The notes beneath the pieces were generated by a model that worked only from the letters and a program-made list of their open reading frames with translations, had not been told where the DNA came from and made no database searches. The position numbers and the translations under genes are program-made. A stretch of 64,000 nt of DNA from Allobosea sp. BK604 (GTDB lineage Bacteria; Pseudomonadota; Alphaproteobacteria; Rhizobiales; Beijerinckiaceae): positions 62,001 through 126,000 of the forward strand of contig NZ_SLZF01000016.1 in the NCBI RefSeq assembly GCF_004341515.1, read 5' to 3'. Each line of letters opens with the position of its first letter. Within the stretch, counting starts at the first letter, position 1. Positions 50,681 to 59,672 of this stretch are shown piece by piece.

Positions 50681-51660
50681 ACCGGCCCGCAGAGGTGAAG
50701 CAGCCGGTCGTGCCGGTCGAGCGGCCCGCCGCATTATCGACCGAGGCTCGGGCGGGAACGGTCAAATCTGCCGTCGAAGGCGGCGCGGATACACCGTTTC
50801 GCCAGGCATTGCGCGAATTCGTCGCCAATCCCTTCGCCGTCTTCGGAGCGGTCCTGCTGACGCTGCTGGTTTTCGGCGCGATCTTCGCCGAGGCCCTCGC
50901 GCCGACCAATCCCTATGACCTGACGAAACTCGACCTGATGGATGCGCTGCAGCCGCCGGGCACGCAGAACATGGACGGGTCGGTGACCTTCCTGCTCGGC
51001 ACAGATGGGCAGGGTCGCGACATGCTCAGCGCGATGCTCTACGGCCTGCGGACCTCCATCCTCGTCGGCGTATCGTCCGGCGTCATCGCCCTGTGCGTCG
51101 GCGCCACGATCGGGATCGTCGCCGCTTTCTTCGGAGGCTGGATCGACTCCTTCGTGATGCGGATCGTCGATCTGCAGCTTTCTTTCCCCAGCATCCTCGT
51201 GGCGATGGTGCTTCTCGCCCTGCTGGGACAGGGCGTCGACAAGATCATCCTCGCGCTCGTCATCGTGCAATGGGCCTACTATGCCCGCACCGTGCGCAGC
51301 GCAGCCCTGGTCGAGCGCTCGAAGGAATATGTCGAGGCGGCGATCTGCCTCGGCATCGGCCGCACCCCGGTCATGTTCCGCCACATGCTGCGCAACTGCC
51401 TGCCGCCGCTGATCGTCATCGCGACGGTTCAGGTCGGCAGCGCGATCTCGCTCGAGGCGACGCTATCCTTCCTCGGCCTCGGGCTGCCGGTCACCAAGCC
51501 CTCGCTCGGCCTGCTGATCTCGAACGGCTTTGCCTTCCTGATGAGCGGGAAATACTGGATCAGCCTCTATCCCGGCGTGTTGCTGCTCGTGACGATCATC
51601 GCGATCAATCTCGTCGGCGACCATCTGCGCGACATCCTCAACCCGCGCCTCAAGCGCTGA
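50677..51660 (+). CDS. ABC importer permease, DppC-like
   Basis: A 327-residue permease paired with the DppB-like subunit. About 50 extra N-terminal residues precede TM1 (FAVFGAVLLTLLVFGAIFAE). The family loop LGTDGQGRDMLSAMLYG and the C-terminal GDHLRDILNPRLK are both present. The EAA-type loop is around YVEAAICLGIGRTPVMFRHM. It overlaps the first permease by 4 bp and is 14 bp before the first ATPase gene. Confidence 0.93.
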   Translation: MNRPAEVKQPVVPVERPAALSTEARAGTVKSAVEGGADTPFRQALREFVANPFAVFGAVLLTLLVFGAIFAEALAPTNPYDLTKLDLMDALQPPGTQNMDGSVTFLLGTDGQGRDMLSAMLYGLRTSILVGVSSGVIALCVGATIGIVAAFFGGWIDSFVMRIVDLQLSFPSILVAMVLLALLGQGVDKIILALVIVQWAYYARTVRSAALVERSKEYVEAAICLGIGRTPVMFRHMLRNCLPPLIVIATVQVGSAISLEATLSFLGLGLPVTKPSLGLLISNGFAFLMSGKYWISLYPGVLLLVTIIAINLVGDHLRDILNPRLKR

Positions 51661-51674
51661 GCGGGAGAGGCTCG

Positions 51675-52652
51675 ATGGACCCCATCCTTTCCGTCCGGGA
51701 TCTTCGCACTGAGTTCGCCACGGGCGCCGGCGTCGCGCGTGCCGTCAACGGCGTGAGTTTCGATGTCATGCCCGGCCATGTTCTGGGCCTCGTCGGCGAG
51801 TCCGGTTCGGGCAAATCGGTCACCGGATTCTCGCTGATCGGCCTGGTCGATGCGCCGGGCCGCATCGTCGGAGGCAGCGTCCGCCATCGCGGGCGGGAGC
51901 TGGTCGGCCTGCCGCAATCCGAGCTGCGGGCGCTGCGCGGGAAGGAGATCGCGATGATCTTCCAGGATCCGATGATGACGCTGAACCCGGTCCTGAAGAT
52001 CGGGACGCAGATGATCGAGACAGTGCTGGCCCATGATCCCGTGAGCAGGCAGGAGGCACGCGAACGGGCCCGGGCCGCGCTTGGCAAGGTCGGCATTGCC
52101 TCGCCCGACGAGCGACTCGATGCCTATCCTCACCAGTTCTCCGGAGGCATGCGCCAGCGAGTCGCCATCGCCATAGCCTTCCTGCATCGTCCCAGTCTGA
52201 TCATCGCCGACGAGCCGACCACGGCGCTCGACGTGACCATTCAGAGCCAGATCCTCTCGGAGATGCAGACCCTTGCCCGGCAGGAGCAGACGGCGGTGAT
52301 CTGGATTTCGCATGATCTCTCGATCGTCTCCGGCCTCGCCGACAATGTCGCCGTCATGTATGCCGGGCGCATCGTGGAGCACGGACCCGTCGCCGACGTG
52401 CTGACGCGCCCGCTCCACCCCTATGCGCAAGGCCTGATCGCCTCCGTGCCCGGTGCCCAGATGCGGGGCCGTCGCCTCGCACAGATCGACGGCATGGCCC
52501 CCTCGCTGCTGGCGCTGCCGGCGGGTTGCGCCTTCCGCCCCCGCTGCGTGATGGCGCAGGCGATCTGCGAGGCGGAGCCCCCGGTTCAGGCACCCGCGAC
52601 AGGGCGGATGGTGCGCTGCGTGCTGCCCGTTCGTGACGAGGTGGCGGCATGA
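51675..52652 (+). CDS. ABC importer ATPase, DppD-like
   Basis: A 325-residue ATPase. Walker A is GESGSGKS (41-48), the signature is FSGGMRQRVAIA, Walker B is LIIADEPTTALD, and the H-loop is ISHDLSIVSG. The C-terminal oligopeptide-transport domain has the Cys cluster CAFRPRCVMAQAIC. The start at 51675 has GGGAGAGG upstream; the longer open frame is a shadow of the permease gene. It overlaps the next ATPase gene by 4 bp. Confidence 0.95.
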   Translation: MDPILSVRDLRTEFATGAGVARAVNGVSFDVMPGHVLGLVGESGSGKSVTGFSLIGLVDAPGRIVGGSVRHRGRELVGLPQSELRALRGKEIAMIFQDPMMTLNPVLKIGTQMIETVLAHDPVSRQEARERARAALGKVGIASPDERLDAYPHQFSGGMRQRVAIAIAFLHRPSLIIADEPTTALDVTIQSQILSEMQTLARQEQTAVIWISHDLSIVSGLADNVAVMYAGRIVEHGPVADVLTRPLHPYAQGLIASVPGAQMRGRRLAQIDGMAPSLLALPAGCAFRPRCVMAQAICEAEPPVQAPATGRMVRCVLPVRDEVAA

Positions 52653-53719
52653 ACGCCTCGGACGTTGTCGAGCCTGATGCCGTGGCCGGGCCTGCGTTGT
52701 CGGCAGGCGGGGCCGTGCAGCCTCTGATCGAACTTGCGCAGGTTTCGAAGCGCTTCGGCCGCAAGGCCGATCTACTTTCGCGCCTCGCCGCGCGGCTCGG
52801 CGGCAGGCTCCCCTTGCGGCATGTCCACGCGCTCGACCAGGTCGATCTTTCCGTGATGCCGGGCGAGGTGGTCGGGCTCGTCGGCGAAAGCGGCTGCGGG
52901 AAGTCGACGCTCGGGCGCGTCGTCGCCGGCATTCACCAGCAGAGTTCGGGAGACCTGTTCTACAAGGGCGGCAACGTCGCGAACCTGTCTCTCTCGAAGC
53001 GCCGCGACTTCACGCGGCGCGTCCAGATGGTCTTTCAGGACCCTTACGCTTCGCTCAATCCGCGCATGCGGGTTGGCCAGATGGTCTCCGAGGCGCCCAT
53101 CGCCCATGGGCTCGTCTCGGCCGTCGAGGCCGACGACTACGCCGCCACGATGCTGCGCATGGTCGGGCTCGATCCGGGGCTCAGGCGGCGCTTCCCGCAC
53201 CAATTCTCGGGAGGGCAGCGCCAGCGCATCTGCATCGCCCGCGCGCTGGCGGTGAAGCCGGATTTCCTCGTCTGCGACGAGGCGGTGGCCTCCCTCGACG
53301 TCTCGATCCAGGCGCAGGTCCTCAACCTGTTCATGGATCTGAAGGACAGCCTCGGCCTCACCTACCTCTTCATCAGCCACGACCTCAACGTCGTGCGCTT
53401 CCTCTCCGACCGCATCGTCATCATGTATCTCGGCCGCGTCGTCGAGAGCGCGACGACCGAGGCTCTGTTTTCCGCGCCGAGCCATCCCTATACGCGCGCT
53501 CTGGTCGAGCAGGTGCCGCAGCTCGACGGGCGCCGGCAGCAGTTCAGGCCGATCGAGGGTGAGATCCCGTCCCCGCTCGCGCCGCCGCCCGGTTGCCATT
53601 TTCATCCGCGCTGCGCGCAGGCCGGGCCGCGCTGTCGCATCGAAATGCCTGCGCTCAGGCCGGTCGCCGGCGGCCATCTCGCGGCCTGCCACCTCTACGA
53701 TGGCGGCACTGGCGCATGA
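52649..53719 (+). CDS. ABC importer ATPase, DppF-like
   Basis: A 356-residue ATPase. Walker A is GESGCGKST, the Q-loop is MVFQDPYASLNPRM, the signature is FSGGQRQRICIARAL, and Walker B is FLVCDEAVASLD, where Ala replaces the usual Pro after DE. The H-loop is ISHDLNVV. The C-terminal peptide-transport domain has CHFHPRCAQAGPRC. It overlaps both neighbours by 4 bp (ATGA junctions). Confidence 0.94.
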   Translation: MNASDVVEPDAVAGPALSAGGAVQPLIELAQVSKRFGRKADLLSRLAARLGGRLPLRHVHALDQVDLSVMPGEVVGLVGESGCGKSTLGRVVAGIHQQSSGDLFYKGGNVANLSLSKRRDFTRRVQMVFQDPYASLNPRMRVGQMVSEAPIAHGLVSAVEADDYAATMLRMVGLDPGLRRRFPHQFSGGQRQRICIARALAVKPDFLVCDEAVASLDVSIQAQVLNLFMDLKDSLGLTYLFISHDLNVVRFLSDRIVIMYLGRVVESATTEALFSAPSHPYTRALVEQVPQLDGRRQQFRPIEGEIPSPLAPPPGCHFHPRCAQAGPRCRIEMPALRPVAGGHLAACHLYDGGTGA

Positions 53720-54714
53720 GCAGCATCGCGCGCGATCCGGGGCGCCGGGAACGGGCCGCACATCACTGGGCAGGGCTGCCGGCCAATCTCAAAGGCGCGG
53801 CGCTGTTGGTCCTCGCCTATCTGCTCTTCACCGTCGAGGTGGCGGCTGCGCGCATGCTCGGCACGTCGATGGCGACCGAACAGGTCGTGCTGGTCCGAAG
53901 CGCCGCTCAGATGCTTGTCGTCATTCCCTTCGTGCTGCATTCCGTCGAGGGCCTGGGCGTGCTCCGCACCCGCCATCTCCGGCTGCATCTGTTTCGCGGG
54001 GCGCTCAGCATCGTCGGGCTCTACGCTTACTTCTACAGTTTCGCGAACCTGCCGCTCGCCGCGGCGACGACGATCGGCTTCACCAAGGCACTCTTCCTCG
54101 TGGTGCTGGCGCAGGTCGTGCTCGGCGAGGTCGTGCGGCTGCCGCGCTGGATCGCCACGCTCGCCGGCTTCGCAGGCGTGCTGCTGGTCGCGCGGCCTGG
54201 GCTGTCCGGTGTCGATCTCGCAATCCTCGCAGGCCTGGTCGGTGCGGTGACCGGGGCGGGGCTGCTCCTGGTGACCAAGCTTCTGTCGCGGCACGAAAGC
54301 CCGCTGGCGATCATGGTGTATGTCGCGCTGATCACGACGGCGGCGTCCCTGCCGGCGGGGATCGCGACCTGGAAGGCGCCCGATGGCGGGCAATGGCTGG
54401 CGCTGGCATTGATCGGCGTGTTCGGGCCGATGGGGCAATACGTCAACATCCTCGCCTTCCGCGTCGCCGAGGCGTCGTCCCTGGCGGGGGTCGACTATGT
54501 TCGCCTGATCTTCTCCGCGGGTGCCGGCTACCTCGTGTTCAGCGAGATACCCGACGCATGGACCATCGCCGGTGCGCTCGTGATCGTGGCCTCGACCTTG
54601 TTTCTGACGCGGCATGAAAGCCGCGCCGCCCGGCTCGCCGCCGGCGCGGCGGCGGTTGATCCGCTGTCAGAACCGCTTCCTGACCCGAACCCAGACCGTG
54701 GAGAGAGGCCGTGA
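53716..54714 (+). CDS. EamA/DMT-family membrane transporter
   Basis: A 332-residue protein with ten hydrophobic helices in two EamA repeats. The first repeat starts near residue 25 (LKGAALLVLAYLLF) and the second near 170 (VDLAILAGLVGAVTGAGLLL). The N-terminal 20 residues are charged. The family includes metabolite exporters. It overlaps the ATPase gene before it and the transaminase gene after it by 4 bp each, so it is an integral member of the operon. It may export a product or excess amine; this is not demonstrable from sequence. Confidence 0.9.
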   Translation: MSSIARDPGRRERAAHHWAGLPANLKGAALLVLAYLLFTVEVAAARMLGTSMATEQVVLVRSAAQMLVVIPFVLHSVEGLGVLRTRHLRLHLFRGALSIVGLYAYFYSFANLPLAAATTIGFTKALFLVVLAQVVLGEVVRLPRWIATLAGFAGVLLVARPGLSGVDLAILAGLVGAVTGAGLLLVTKLLSRHESPLAIMVYVALITTAASLPAGIATWKAPDGGQWLALALIGVFGPMGQYVNILAFRVAEASSLAGVDYVRLIFSAGAGYLVFSEIPDAWTIAGALVIVASTLFLTRHESRAARLAAGAAAVDPLSEPLPDPNPDRGERP

Positions 54715-55850
54715 CCGACATTTTCGACGAACCGCTGCTGCTGACACCGGGCCCATGCTCGATCTCCCTGACCACCAAGGAGGCGATGCTGCACGACTAC
54801 TCCTCTGGCGAGGAGGTCATGGCTGAGAAGATGGCGGCGATCGCTCAATATCTGATCAAGATCGTCAATGGTGTAGGCACCCATACCATGGTGCCGCTCG
54901 TCGGCTCCGGCACCTACGCGACCGAGGCCGCCATCGGCACCTTCGTCCCGCGCGACGGCAAGCTGCTGGTACACACCAACGGCGTCTATGGCGACCGCAT
55001 CGTCGACATCTGCCAGCATCTCAAGCTGAACTACGCCTCCTTCCGCACGCAACCCTACACTCCGCCTACGCGCAAGCAGTTCGAGGACGCGATCAAGGCC
55101 GACCCCGCCATCACCCACGTGATGGTCGTGCATTGCGAGACCTCGACCGGGATTCTCAATCCGATCGAAGAGATCGCGCAGGTCTGCAAGGCCTATGGCA
55201 AGGGCCTTCTGATCGACGCGGTCGCCTCCTTCGGCATCATCGATCTAGATGCAAAGAAGCTCGCCTATGACGCGGTGATCTTCTCGGCCAACAAGGGCAT
55301 GCAGGCGCCTCCCGGCCTCGCCTTCGTCATCGCCAAGAAAGCCGTACTGGAGGAGTGCAAGGGCAATTGCCACTCGCTGAGCCTCGATCTCTGGGACCAG
55401 AATCAGCATTTCGAGCGGACCGGCGGTTTCCGCTTCACGCCTGCCACACATCTGCTGCTGGCCTTCGCTCAGGCCTGCAAGGAGCACGAGGAAGAAGGCG
55501 GCGTCGCCGGCCGACGGGCGCGGTATGCCGCAAGCTGGCGCCGTCTCGTCGACGGCATGCGCCAGATGGGCTTTCACACGCTGGTCGACGATGCCCATGC
55601 CTCGCCAATCGTCTCGACCTTCCACGACCCCGACGATCCGAACTACTCCTTCGGCCAGCTCTATGCCGGGATGAAGAAGCGCGGCTTCATCATCTTTCCC
55701 GGACGGCTTGCCGCCGCCAACACCTTCCGCATCGCCAATATCGGTATCGTCACGCCCGAGGATATTGGCCGGGCGATGGACGCGCTCTCGGAGTGCTTCG
55801 CCGAGATGGGCGTCAAGAATTTCGGCCGCGCAGAAGTCGCGGCAGCCTGA
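54711..55850 (+). CDS. phnW: 2-aminoethylphosphonate--pyruvate transaminase-type enzyme
   Basis: A 379-residue class V aminotransferase with a GTG start overlapping the EamA gene. The PLP lysine is K195 in FSANKGMQ and the PLP-ring aspartate is D169 in LIDAVASFG. Long stretches follow PhnW almost collinearly: LLLTPGP, GSGTYATEAAIG, VVHCETSTGILNPI, CKGNCHSLSLDLW and THLLLAFAQA. PhnW moves the amino group of aminoethylphosphonate to pyruvate, giving phosphonoacetaldehyde. No phosphonatase (PhnX) or PhnY/PhnA gene is visible in the window, so the next step must be elsewhere or the substrate may be a related amine. Confidence 0.85.
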   Translation: MTDIFDEPLLLTPGPCSISLTTKEAMLHDYSSGEEVMAEKMAAIAQYLIKIVNGVGTHTMVPLVGSGTYATEAAIGTFVPRDGKLLVHTNGVYGDRIVDICQHLKLNYASFRTQPYTPPTRKQFEDAIKADPAITHVMVVHCETSTGILNPIEEIAQVCKAYGKGLLIDAVASFGIIDLDAKKLAYDAVIFSANKGMQAPPGLAFVIAKKAVLEECKGNCHSLSLDLWDQNQHFERTGGFRFTPATHLLLAFAQACKEHEEEGGVAGRRARYAASWRRLVDGMRQMGFHTLVDDAHASPIVSTFHDPDDPNYSFGQLYAGMKKRGFIIFPGRLAAANTFRIANIGIVTPEDIGRAMDALSECFAEMGVKNFGRAEVAAA

Positions 55851-55893
55851 ACGATCAGACGAGACTCGATCCACGCAACAGGAAGGAACTCCG

Positions 55894-57471
55894 ATGAAGT
55901 CGCTCCGCCTCGCCGCCACAGCCGTCGCTGCCAGCCTTCTATCCGTGGCGCTCGCACTGCCGACCACTGCTCAGACCCTGACCATCGGCCTGCGTTCCGG
56001 CACCGACGGGCTGGACCCGCAGTTCAGTTCGCTCGGCAATTCGGTCTCGGTCTACCGCAACATCTACGACACGCTCGTCTCGCGCGACGAGACCCTGGAG
56101 CCGACCGCCTCGCTCGCGACCTCCTGGAAGCTCATCGACGACAACACCTGGGAATTCACCCTGCGGCCCGGCGTGAAATTCCATGACGGCTCGGATTTCA
56201 CGGGAGAGGACGTGAAGTACTCGATCGAGCGCGTGCCGAACGCGGGCGGGGCGACCGGCGGCATGATGCTCTACATGACCGGTATCACCAAGGTGGAGGT
56301 GATCGAGCCGCTGAAAATCCGGATCCTGACCTCGTCGCCGACGCCGCTGCTGCTGCGCAACCTCGCCCAGCTCTTTATCCTGCCGAAGTCGCTGGGAACG
56401 CCGACGCAGGAGGACTTCCAGTCCGGCAAGGCGGCTATTGGCACCGGCCCCTACAAGGTCGTCTCCTGGCAGCCCAAAGGCGACCTCGTGGTCGCGCGCC
56501 ACGATACCTACTGGGGCGGCAAGCAGCCCTGGGAGCGGATCGTGATGAAGGAGATTCTCGCCGATCAGTCCCGCGTCGCTGCGCTGCTCGCCGGCGACGT
56601 CGATCTGATCAACTACGTTCCCTCCGTCGATGTCGAGCAACTCAAGAAGAGCGCAGCTGTTGCAATCTTCCAGACGCCCTCGGTCTATAATTTCATGCTG
56701 TATCCCGAAGTCGGCCGTGACCAATCACCATTCGTCACTGACGCCGACGGCAAACCGATGACCAAGAACCCCCTGAAGGACATCCGCATCCGCAAGGCCA
56801 TCTCGATGGCGGTCAACCGGCAGGCGATCGTCGAACGCGTCATGCACGGACAAGGCGCCGCCGCCGGCCAGCTTTCGCCCGACGGTCTGTGGGGCACCAG
56901 CACGGCCCTGAAGCCGGATGCATTCGATCCGGATGGCGCCAAGAAGCTGCTCGCAGAGGCAGGTTATCCGAACGGCTTCGGCATCACCCTGCACTGCACC
57001 TCGGACCGCCTGCCGAATGACGGCTCGGTCTGCACCGCGCTTGGCGGCATGCTTAACCGCATCGGCATCAAGGCCATCGTCGCCGCGACACCGCGCGCGG
57101 TCTTCTTCCCCGCTTCGGCACGGCTGGAATACTCGCTGCAGATGTCGGGCTGGGGTTCGCTTTCGGGCGAGACCTCCTACATCCTGCAGTCTCTGGTCCA
57201 TACGCTCGATGCCGGCAAGCGCCTCGGTGCCAACAATCGTACCATGTATTCCAACCCCAAGCTCGACGGAGTCATCCAGACGGCGATCACCACTGTCGAC
57301 GACACCAAGCGCAAGGCCTTGCTGATCGAGGCGATGGAAATCTCGATCAAGGACTATTCAACGATCCCCGTCGTAACGCTCAACGCGATCTGGGCCGGCC
57401 GCAAGGACAAAGTCTCCTATGCCGCACGCAACGACGAGGAGACCAATGTCCTGCAGATGAAGAAGCCCTGA
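55894..57471 (+). CDS. ABC substrate-binding protein, family 5 (Dpp/Opp type)
   Basis: A 525-residue periplasmic binding protein. It has a signal peptide (MKSLRLAATAVAASLLSVAL, cleaved near TTAQT). Family-5 signatures are RSGTDGLDPQFSSLGNS, WEFTLRPGVKFHDGSDFT and AIGTGPYKVVSWQPKG. GGAAGGA lies upstream of 55894. It lacks the Cys of a lipoprotein box, so it is free in the periplasm. Last gene of the operon, 43 bp after phnW. Its position after the transaminase rather than first is unusual for Dpp-type operons. Confidence 0.92.
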   Translation: MKSLRLAATAVAASLLSVALALPTTAQTLTIGLRSGTDGLDPQFSSLGNSVSVYRNIYDTLVSRDETLEPTASLATSWKLIDDNTWEFTLRPGVKFHDGSDFTGEDVKYSIERVPNAGGATGGMMLYMTGITKVEVIEPLKIRILTSSPTPLLLRNLAQLFILPKSLGTPTQEDFQSGKAAIGTGPYKVVSWQPKGDLVVARHDTYWGGKQPWERIVMKEILADQSRVAALLAGDVDLINYVPSVDVEQLKKSAAVAIFQTPSVYNFMLYPEVGRDQSPFVTDADGKPMTKNPLKDIRIRKAISMAVNRQAIVERVMHGQGAAAGQLSPDGLWGTSTALKPDAFDPDGAKKLLAEAGYPNGFGITLHCTSDRLPNDGSVCTALGGMLNRIGIKAIVAATPRAVFFPASARLEYSLQMSGWGSLSGETSYILQSLVHTLDAGKRLGANNRTMYSNPKLDGVIQTAITTVDDTKRKALLIEAMEISIKDYSTIPVVTLNAIWAGRKDKVSYAARNDEETNVLQMKKP

Positions 57472-57512
57472 GCTCCCGTTCCGGACGTGCCTTGCGCGCC
57501 GGGAACACGGCC

Positions 57513-57690
57513 TCAGTCGAGTCGCGCGACGATCCCCGCCGCAGTCTTGGACGCGGCGGGAAAGCGCATGATGATCATCGGGTCATGTCCAGGGACGACC
57601 AGGGTGTCATCGCTCGCCAGCGCGCGCCGGATCTCAATGTCCGCAACTGGCGCAACACAAAAGGAACGCCCCGGACGATCTCGATGGGAA
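57513..57690 (-). pseudogene. C-terminal relic of an MBL-fold hydrolase
   Basis: On the minus strand the frame reads EIRRALASDDTLVVPGHDP, then MIIMRFPAA and a final VARLD before TGA at 57513. The GHDP motif and the ending match metallo-beta-lactamase-fold lactonases of the N-acyl-homoserine lactonase group. The part upstream is frameshifted and then lost before the LysR gene, so only the last third or less remains. It lies in the 278-bp gap between the binding protein and LysR genes. Confidence 0.55.
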
Positions 57691-57749
57691 ACAGGCGCCC
57701 TCAGTAAGTTCCCGCACGGTCCTCGAGCTGCAACTGCCGACTGCGGCGG

Positions 57750-58616
57750 TCACGGTTGGAGCGGTATCGTCGCAATATGATCGGTCACGATGGTTATGAA
57801 TGCCCGCAGCCGCTGAAGGCGCCGTATGTCCCGATGATAACCCATCCAGATGTCCCGTGAGGGCGGCTCTACCGGCAGGTCAAGCTTGCGAAGACCCACT
57901 ATCTGACTTCCGACCACTTGGGGCAGGACGGCGATGCCAATGCCCTGGCGGCTCATCCGCCCCTGCACGTTCCGATTGTTCGACCGGAGCAGCGGCTTCG
58001 CGTTCGGAAAGCTCTCGGTGAGCCAGGCAATATCCGGGAACTGGCCGGTAGACGTGTCGTGGGTGATGAGCCGGAAGCCGGCGCCATCACCATACACCGG
58101 CTCGGGTGAGCCTGCCGCAACGTAGACGCCATAGGGCAGACGGACCAATCGTCGCTGCAGGACGTCGGGGTTATCGAACGGCACGATCCGGAAAGCGATG
58201 TCGGCCTCCCGCTGCGCCAGGCTGAACAGGCGGGTGCCGGTGAGGATTTCCAGATCGACGTGCGGATAGGCTTTTGCGTAATCGTCAATGATCGGCGGGA
58301 GGACGTAGGCGCCAAACCAATCGGCGGACGATATCCGCAAAGTGCCCTGAAGGGCTTGCTCCTGTCCGGCAAGCCGCCGCTCGATGGCCAGAGCGCCTTC
58401 CTCCATCTGCTCAGCCAGAGCGATGACGGCGTCGCCTTCTTCGGTGGGAATGAAGCCGTCGGCCGTTCTCTGAAACAACGTCTGGCCGGTCGCCTGTTCG
58501 AGTGCCCGAAGGCGGCGTCCGACCGTGGGATGGCTCAGATGAAGCGCGCGAGCGGCTGCGCCCAGCGTGCCGGTGCGGGCAATGGCCAGAAAGATCCTCA
58601 CATCACTCCACTCCAC
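57750..58616 (-). CDS. LysR-family regulator
   Basis: A 288-residue LysR protein with helix-turn-helix EWSDVRIFLAIARTGTLGAA, HLSHPTVGRRLRALEQATG and a standard effector domain. The start is taken as GTG 58616 (read as Met, EWSDVRIF), the usual start for this subgroup; the frame opens at a TTG at 58667. It is divergent from the SDR and MFS genes (about 160 bp between), which it probably controls. Confidence 0.92.
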   Translation of the reverse strand: MEWSDVRIFLAIARTGTLGAAARALHLSHPTVGRRLRALEQATGQTLFQRTADGFIPTEEGDAVIALAEQMEEGALAIERRLAGQEQALQGTLRISSADWFGAYVLPPIIDDYAKAYPHVDLEILTGTRLFSLAQREADIAFRIVPFDNPDVLQRRLVRLPYGVYVAAGSPEPVYGDGAGFRLITHDTSTGQFPDIAWLTESFPNAKPLLRSNNRNVQGRMSRQGIGIAVLPQVVGSQIVGLRKLDLPVEPPSRDIWMGYHRDIRRLQRLRAFITIVTDHIATIPLQP

Positions 58617-58779
58617 AGCCGCACCCACAAAACTGAACGGAGATCGTACGGTACTGTCAGTTATCAAACAAATCCAACCGCCTATCTTCCTCGCATCCCG
58701 CTGCGGACGAAAAAGCGCGCCGGCCGCTTATGGCGGCGGGTTGGCGCGGCGCTCGGTCCCAACGCTGAAGGAGGACATG

Positions 58780-59625
58780 ATGAAAACCTGGCTGATCACT
58801 GGATGCTCGTCGGGGCTGGGCCGGCAGCTTGCCGAGGCCGTAGCCGCGCGGGGCGATCGCCTCGTCGCCACTGCCCGCTCGACGGATGGCTTGCAGCCGC
58901 TGTGCGAACGCTATCCCGAGACGGTGCGGAGCATTGCGCTGGACGTCACCCGCGCCGGCGACGCCGCAAGGGCCGTGGCGCTCGCCGAAGGCGCGTTTGG
59001 CGGTCTTGACGTCCTCGTCAACAATGCCGGCTTCGGCTTCATCGGTGCGATCGAAGAGGGAGAGCCCGACGAATATCGACCGATGTTCGACGTGAACCTC
59101 TTCGGCCTGATCGAGACGACCCGGGCCGCCCTGCCGGCGCTGCGCAGACGTGCCGGAGCCCGCATCGTCAATCTCTCGTCCGGCGCCGGGATCGCCGGTT
59201 CCGCGGGCTTCGGCTTCTACAATGCGAGCAAGTTTGCGGTCGAAGGTCTGTCCGAAGCGCTCGCACAGGAGCTTCGTCCGCTCGGCGTGCACGTGATCAT
59301 CGTCGAGCCCGGCCCGTTCCGCACCGAGTTCCTCGGTCGCTCGATGCTCACCGCGGCGCAGGAGATCGCCGCCTATGGCGAGACGGTGCCGGCGAGACGG
59401 GATTATCGCCGGACCAATAATGGCAGGCAGGCAGGCGACCCGGCCAAAGCCGTCGCCGTCATGCTGCGGGCCGTCGATTCCGAGCATCCGCCGCTGCACC
59501 TGCCGATCGGGCCGCGCGCTCACGCTATCGCGCAGCAAAAGCTGGACTCTTTCCGCGCCGACATCGCCGCCTGGCGCGACATCTCCATCGCCACCGACTT
59601 CGACACCACAACGAGGACGGCCTGA
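58780..59625 (+). CDS. short-chain dehydrogenase/reductase
   Basis: A 281-residue classical SDR. AAGGAGG at 58768-58774 favours ATG 58780 (MKTWLITGCSSGLG) over the adjacent ATG 58777. The nucleotide loop is TGCSSGLG, then NNAGFGF, the catalytic Ser in NLSSGAGIAG and YNASK with Tyr and Lys. The C-terminal GPFRTEFLGRSM matches the group of oxidoreductases annotated around retinol or sterol dehydrogenases in bacteria. Substrate unknown. It is divergent from LysR and 47 bp before an MFS gene. Confidence 0.9.
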   Translation: MKTWLITGCSSGLGRQLAEAVAARGDRLVATARSTDGLQPLCERYPETVRSIALDVTRAGDAARAVALAEGAFGGLDVLVNNAGFGFIGAIEEGEPDEYRPMFDVNLFGLIETTRAALPALRRRAGARIVNLSSGAGIAGSAGFGFYNASKFAVEGLSEALAQELRPLGVHVIIVEPGPFRTEFLGRSMLTAAQEIAAYGETVPARRDYRRTNNGRQAGDPAKAVAVMLRAVDSEHPPLHLPIGPRAHAIAQQKLDSFRADIAAWRDISIATDFDTTTRTA

Positions 59626-59672
59626 CTTGATCGGCGGCAGCGTAGTCCGGGTTTGAGAACGGAAATACACCC

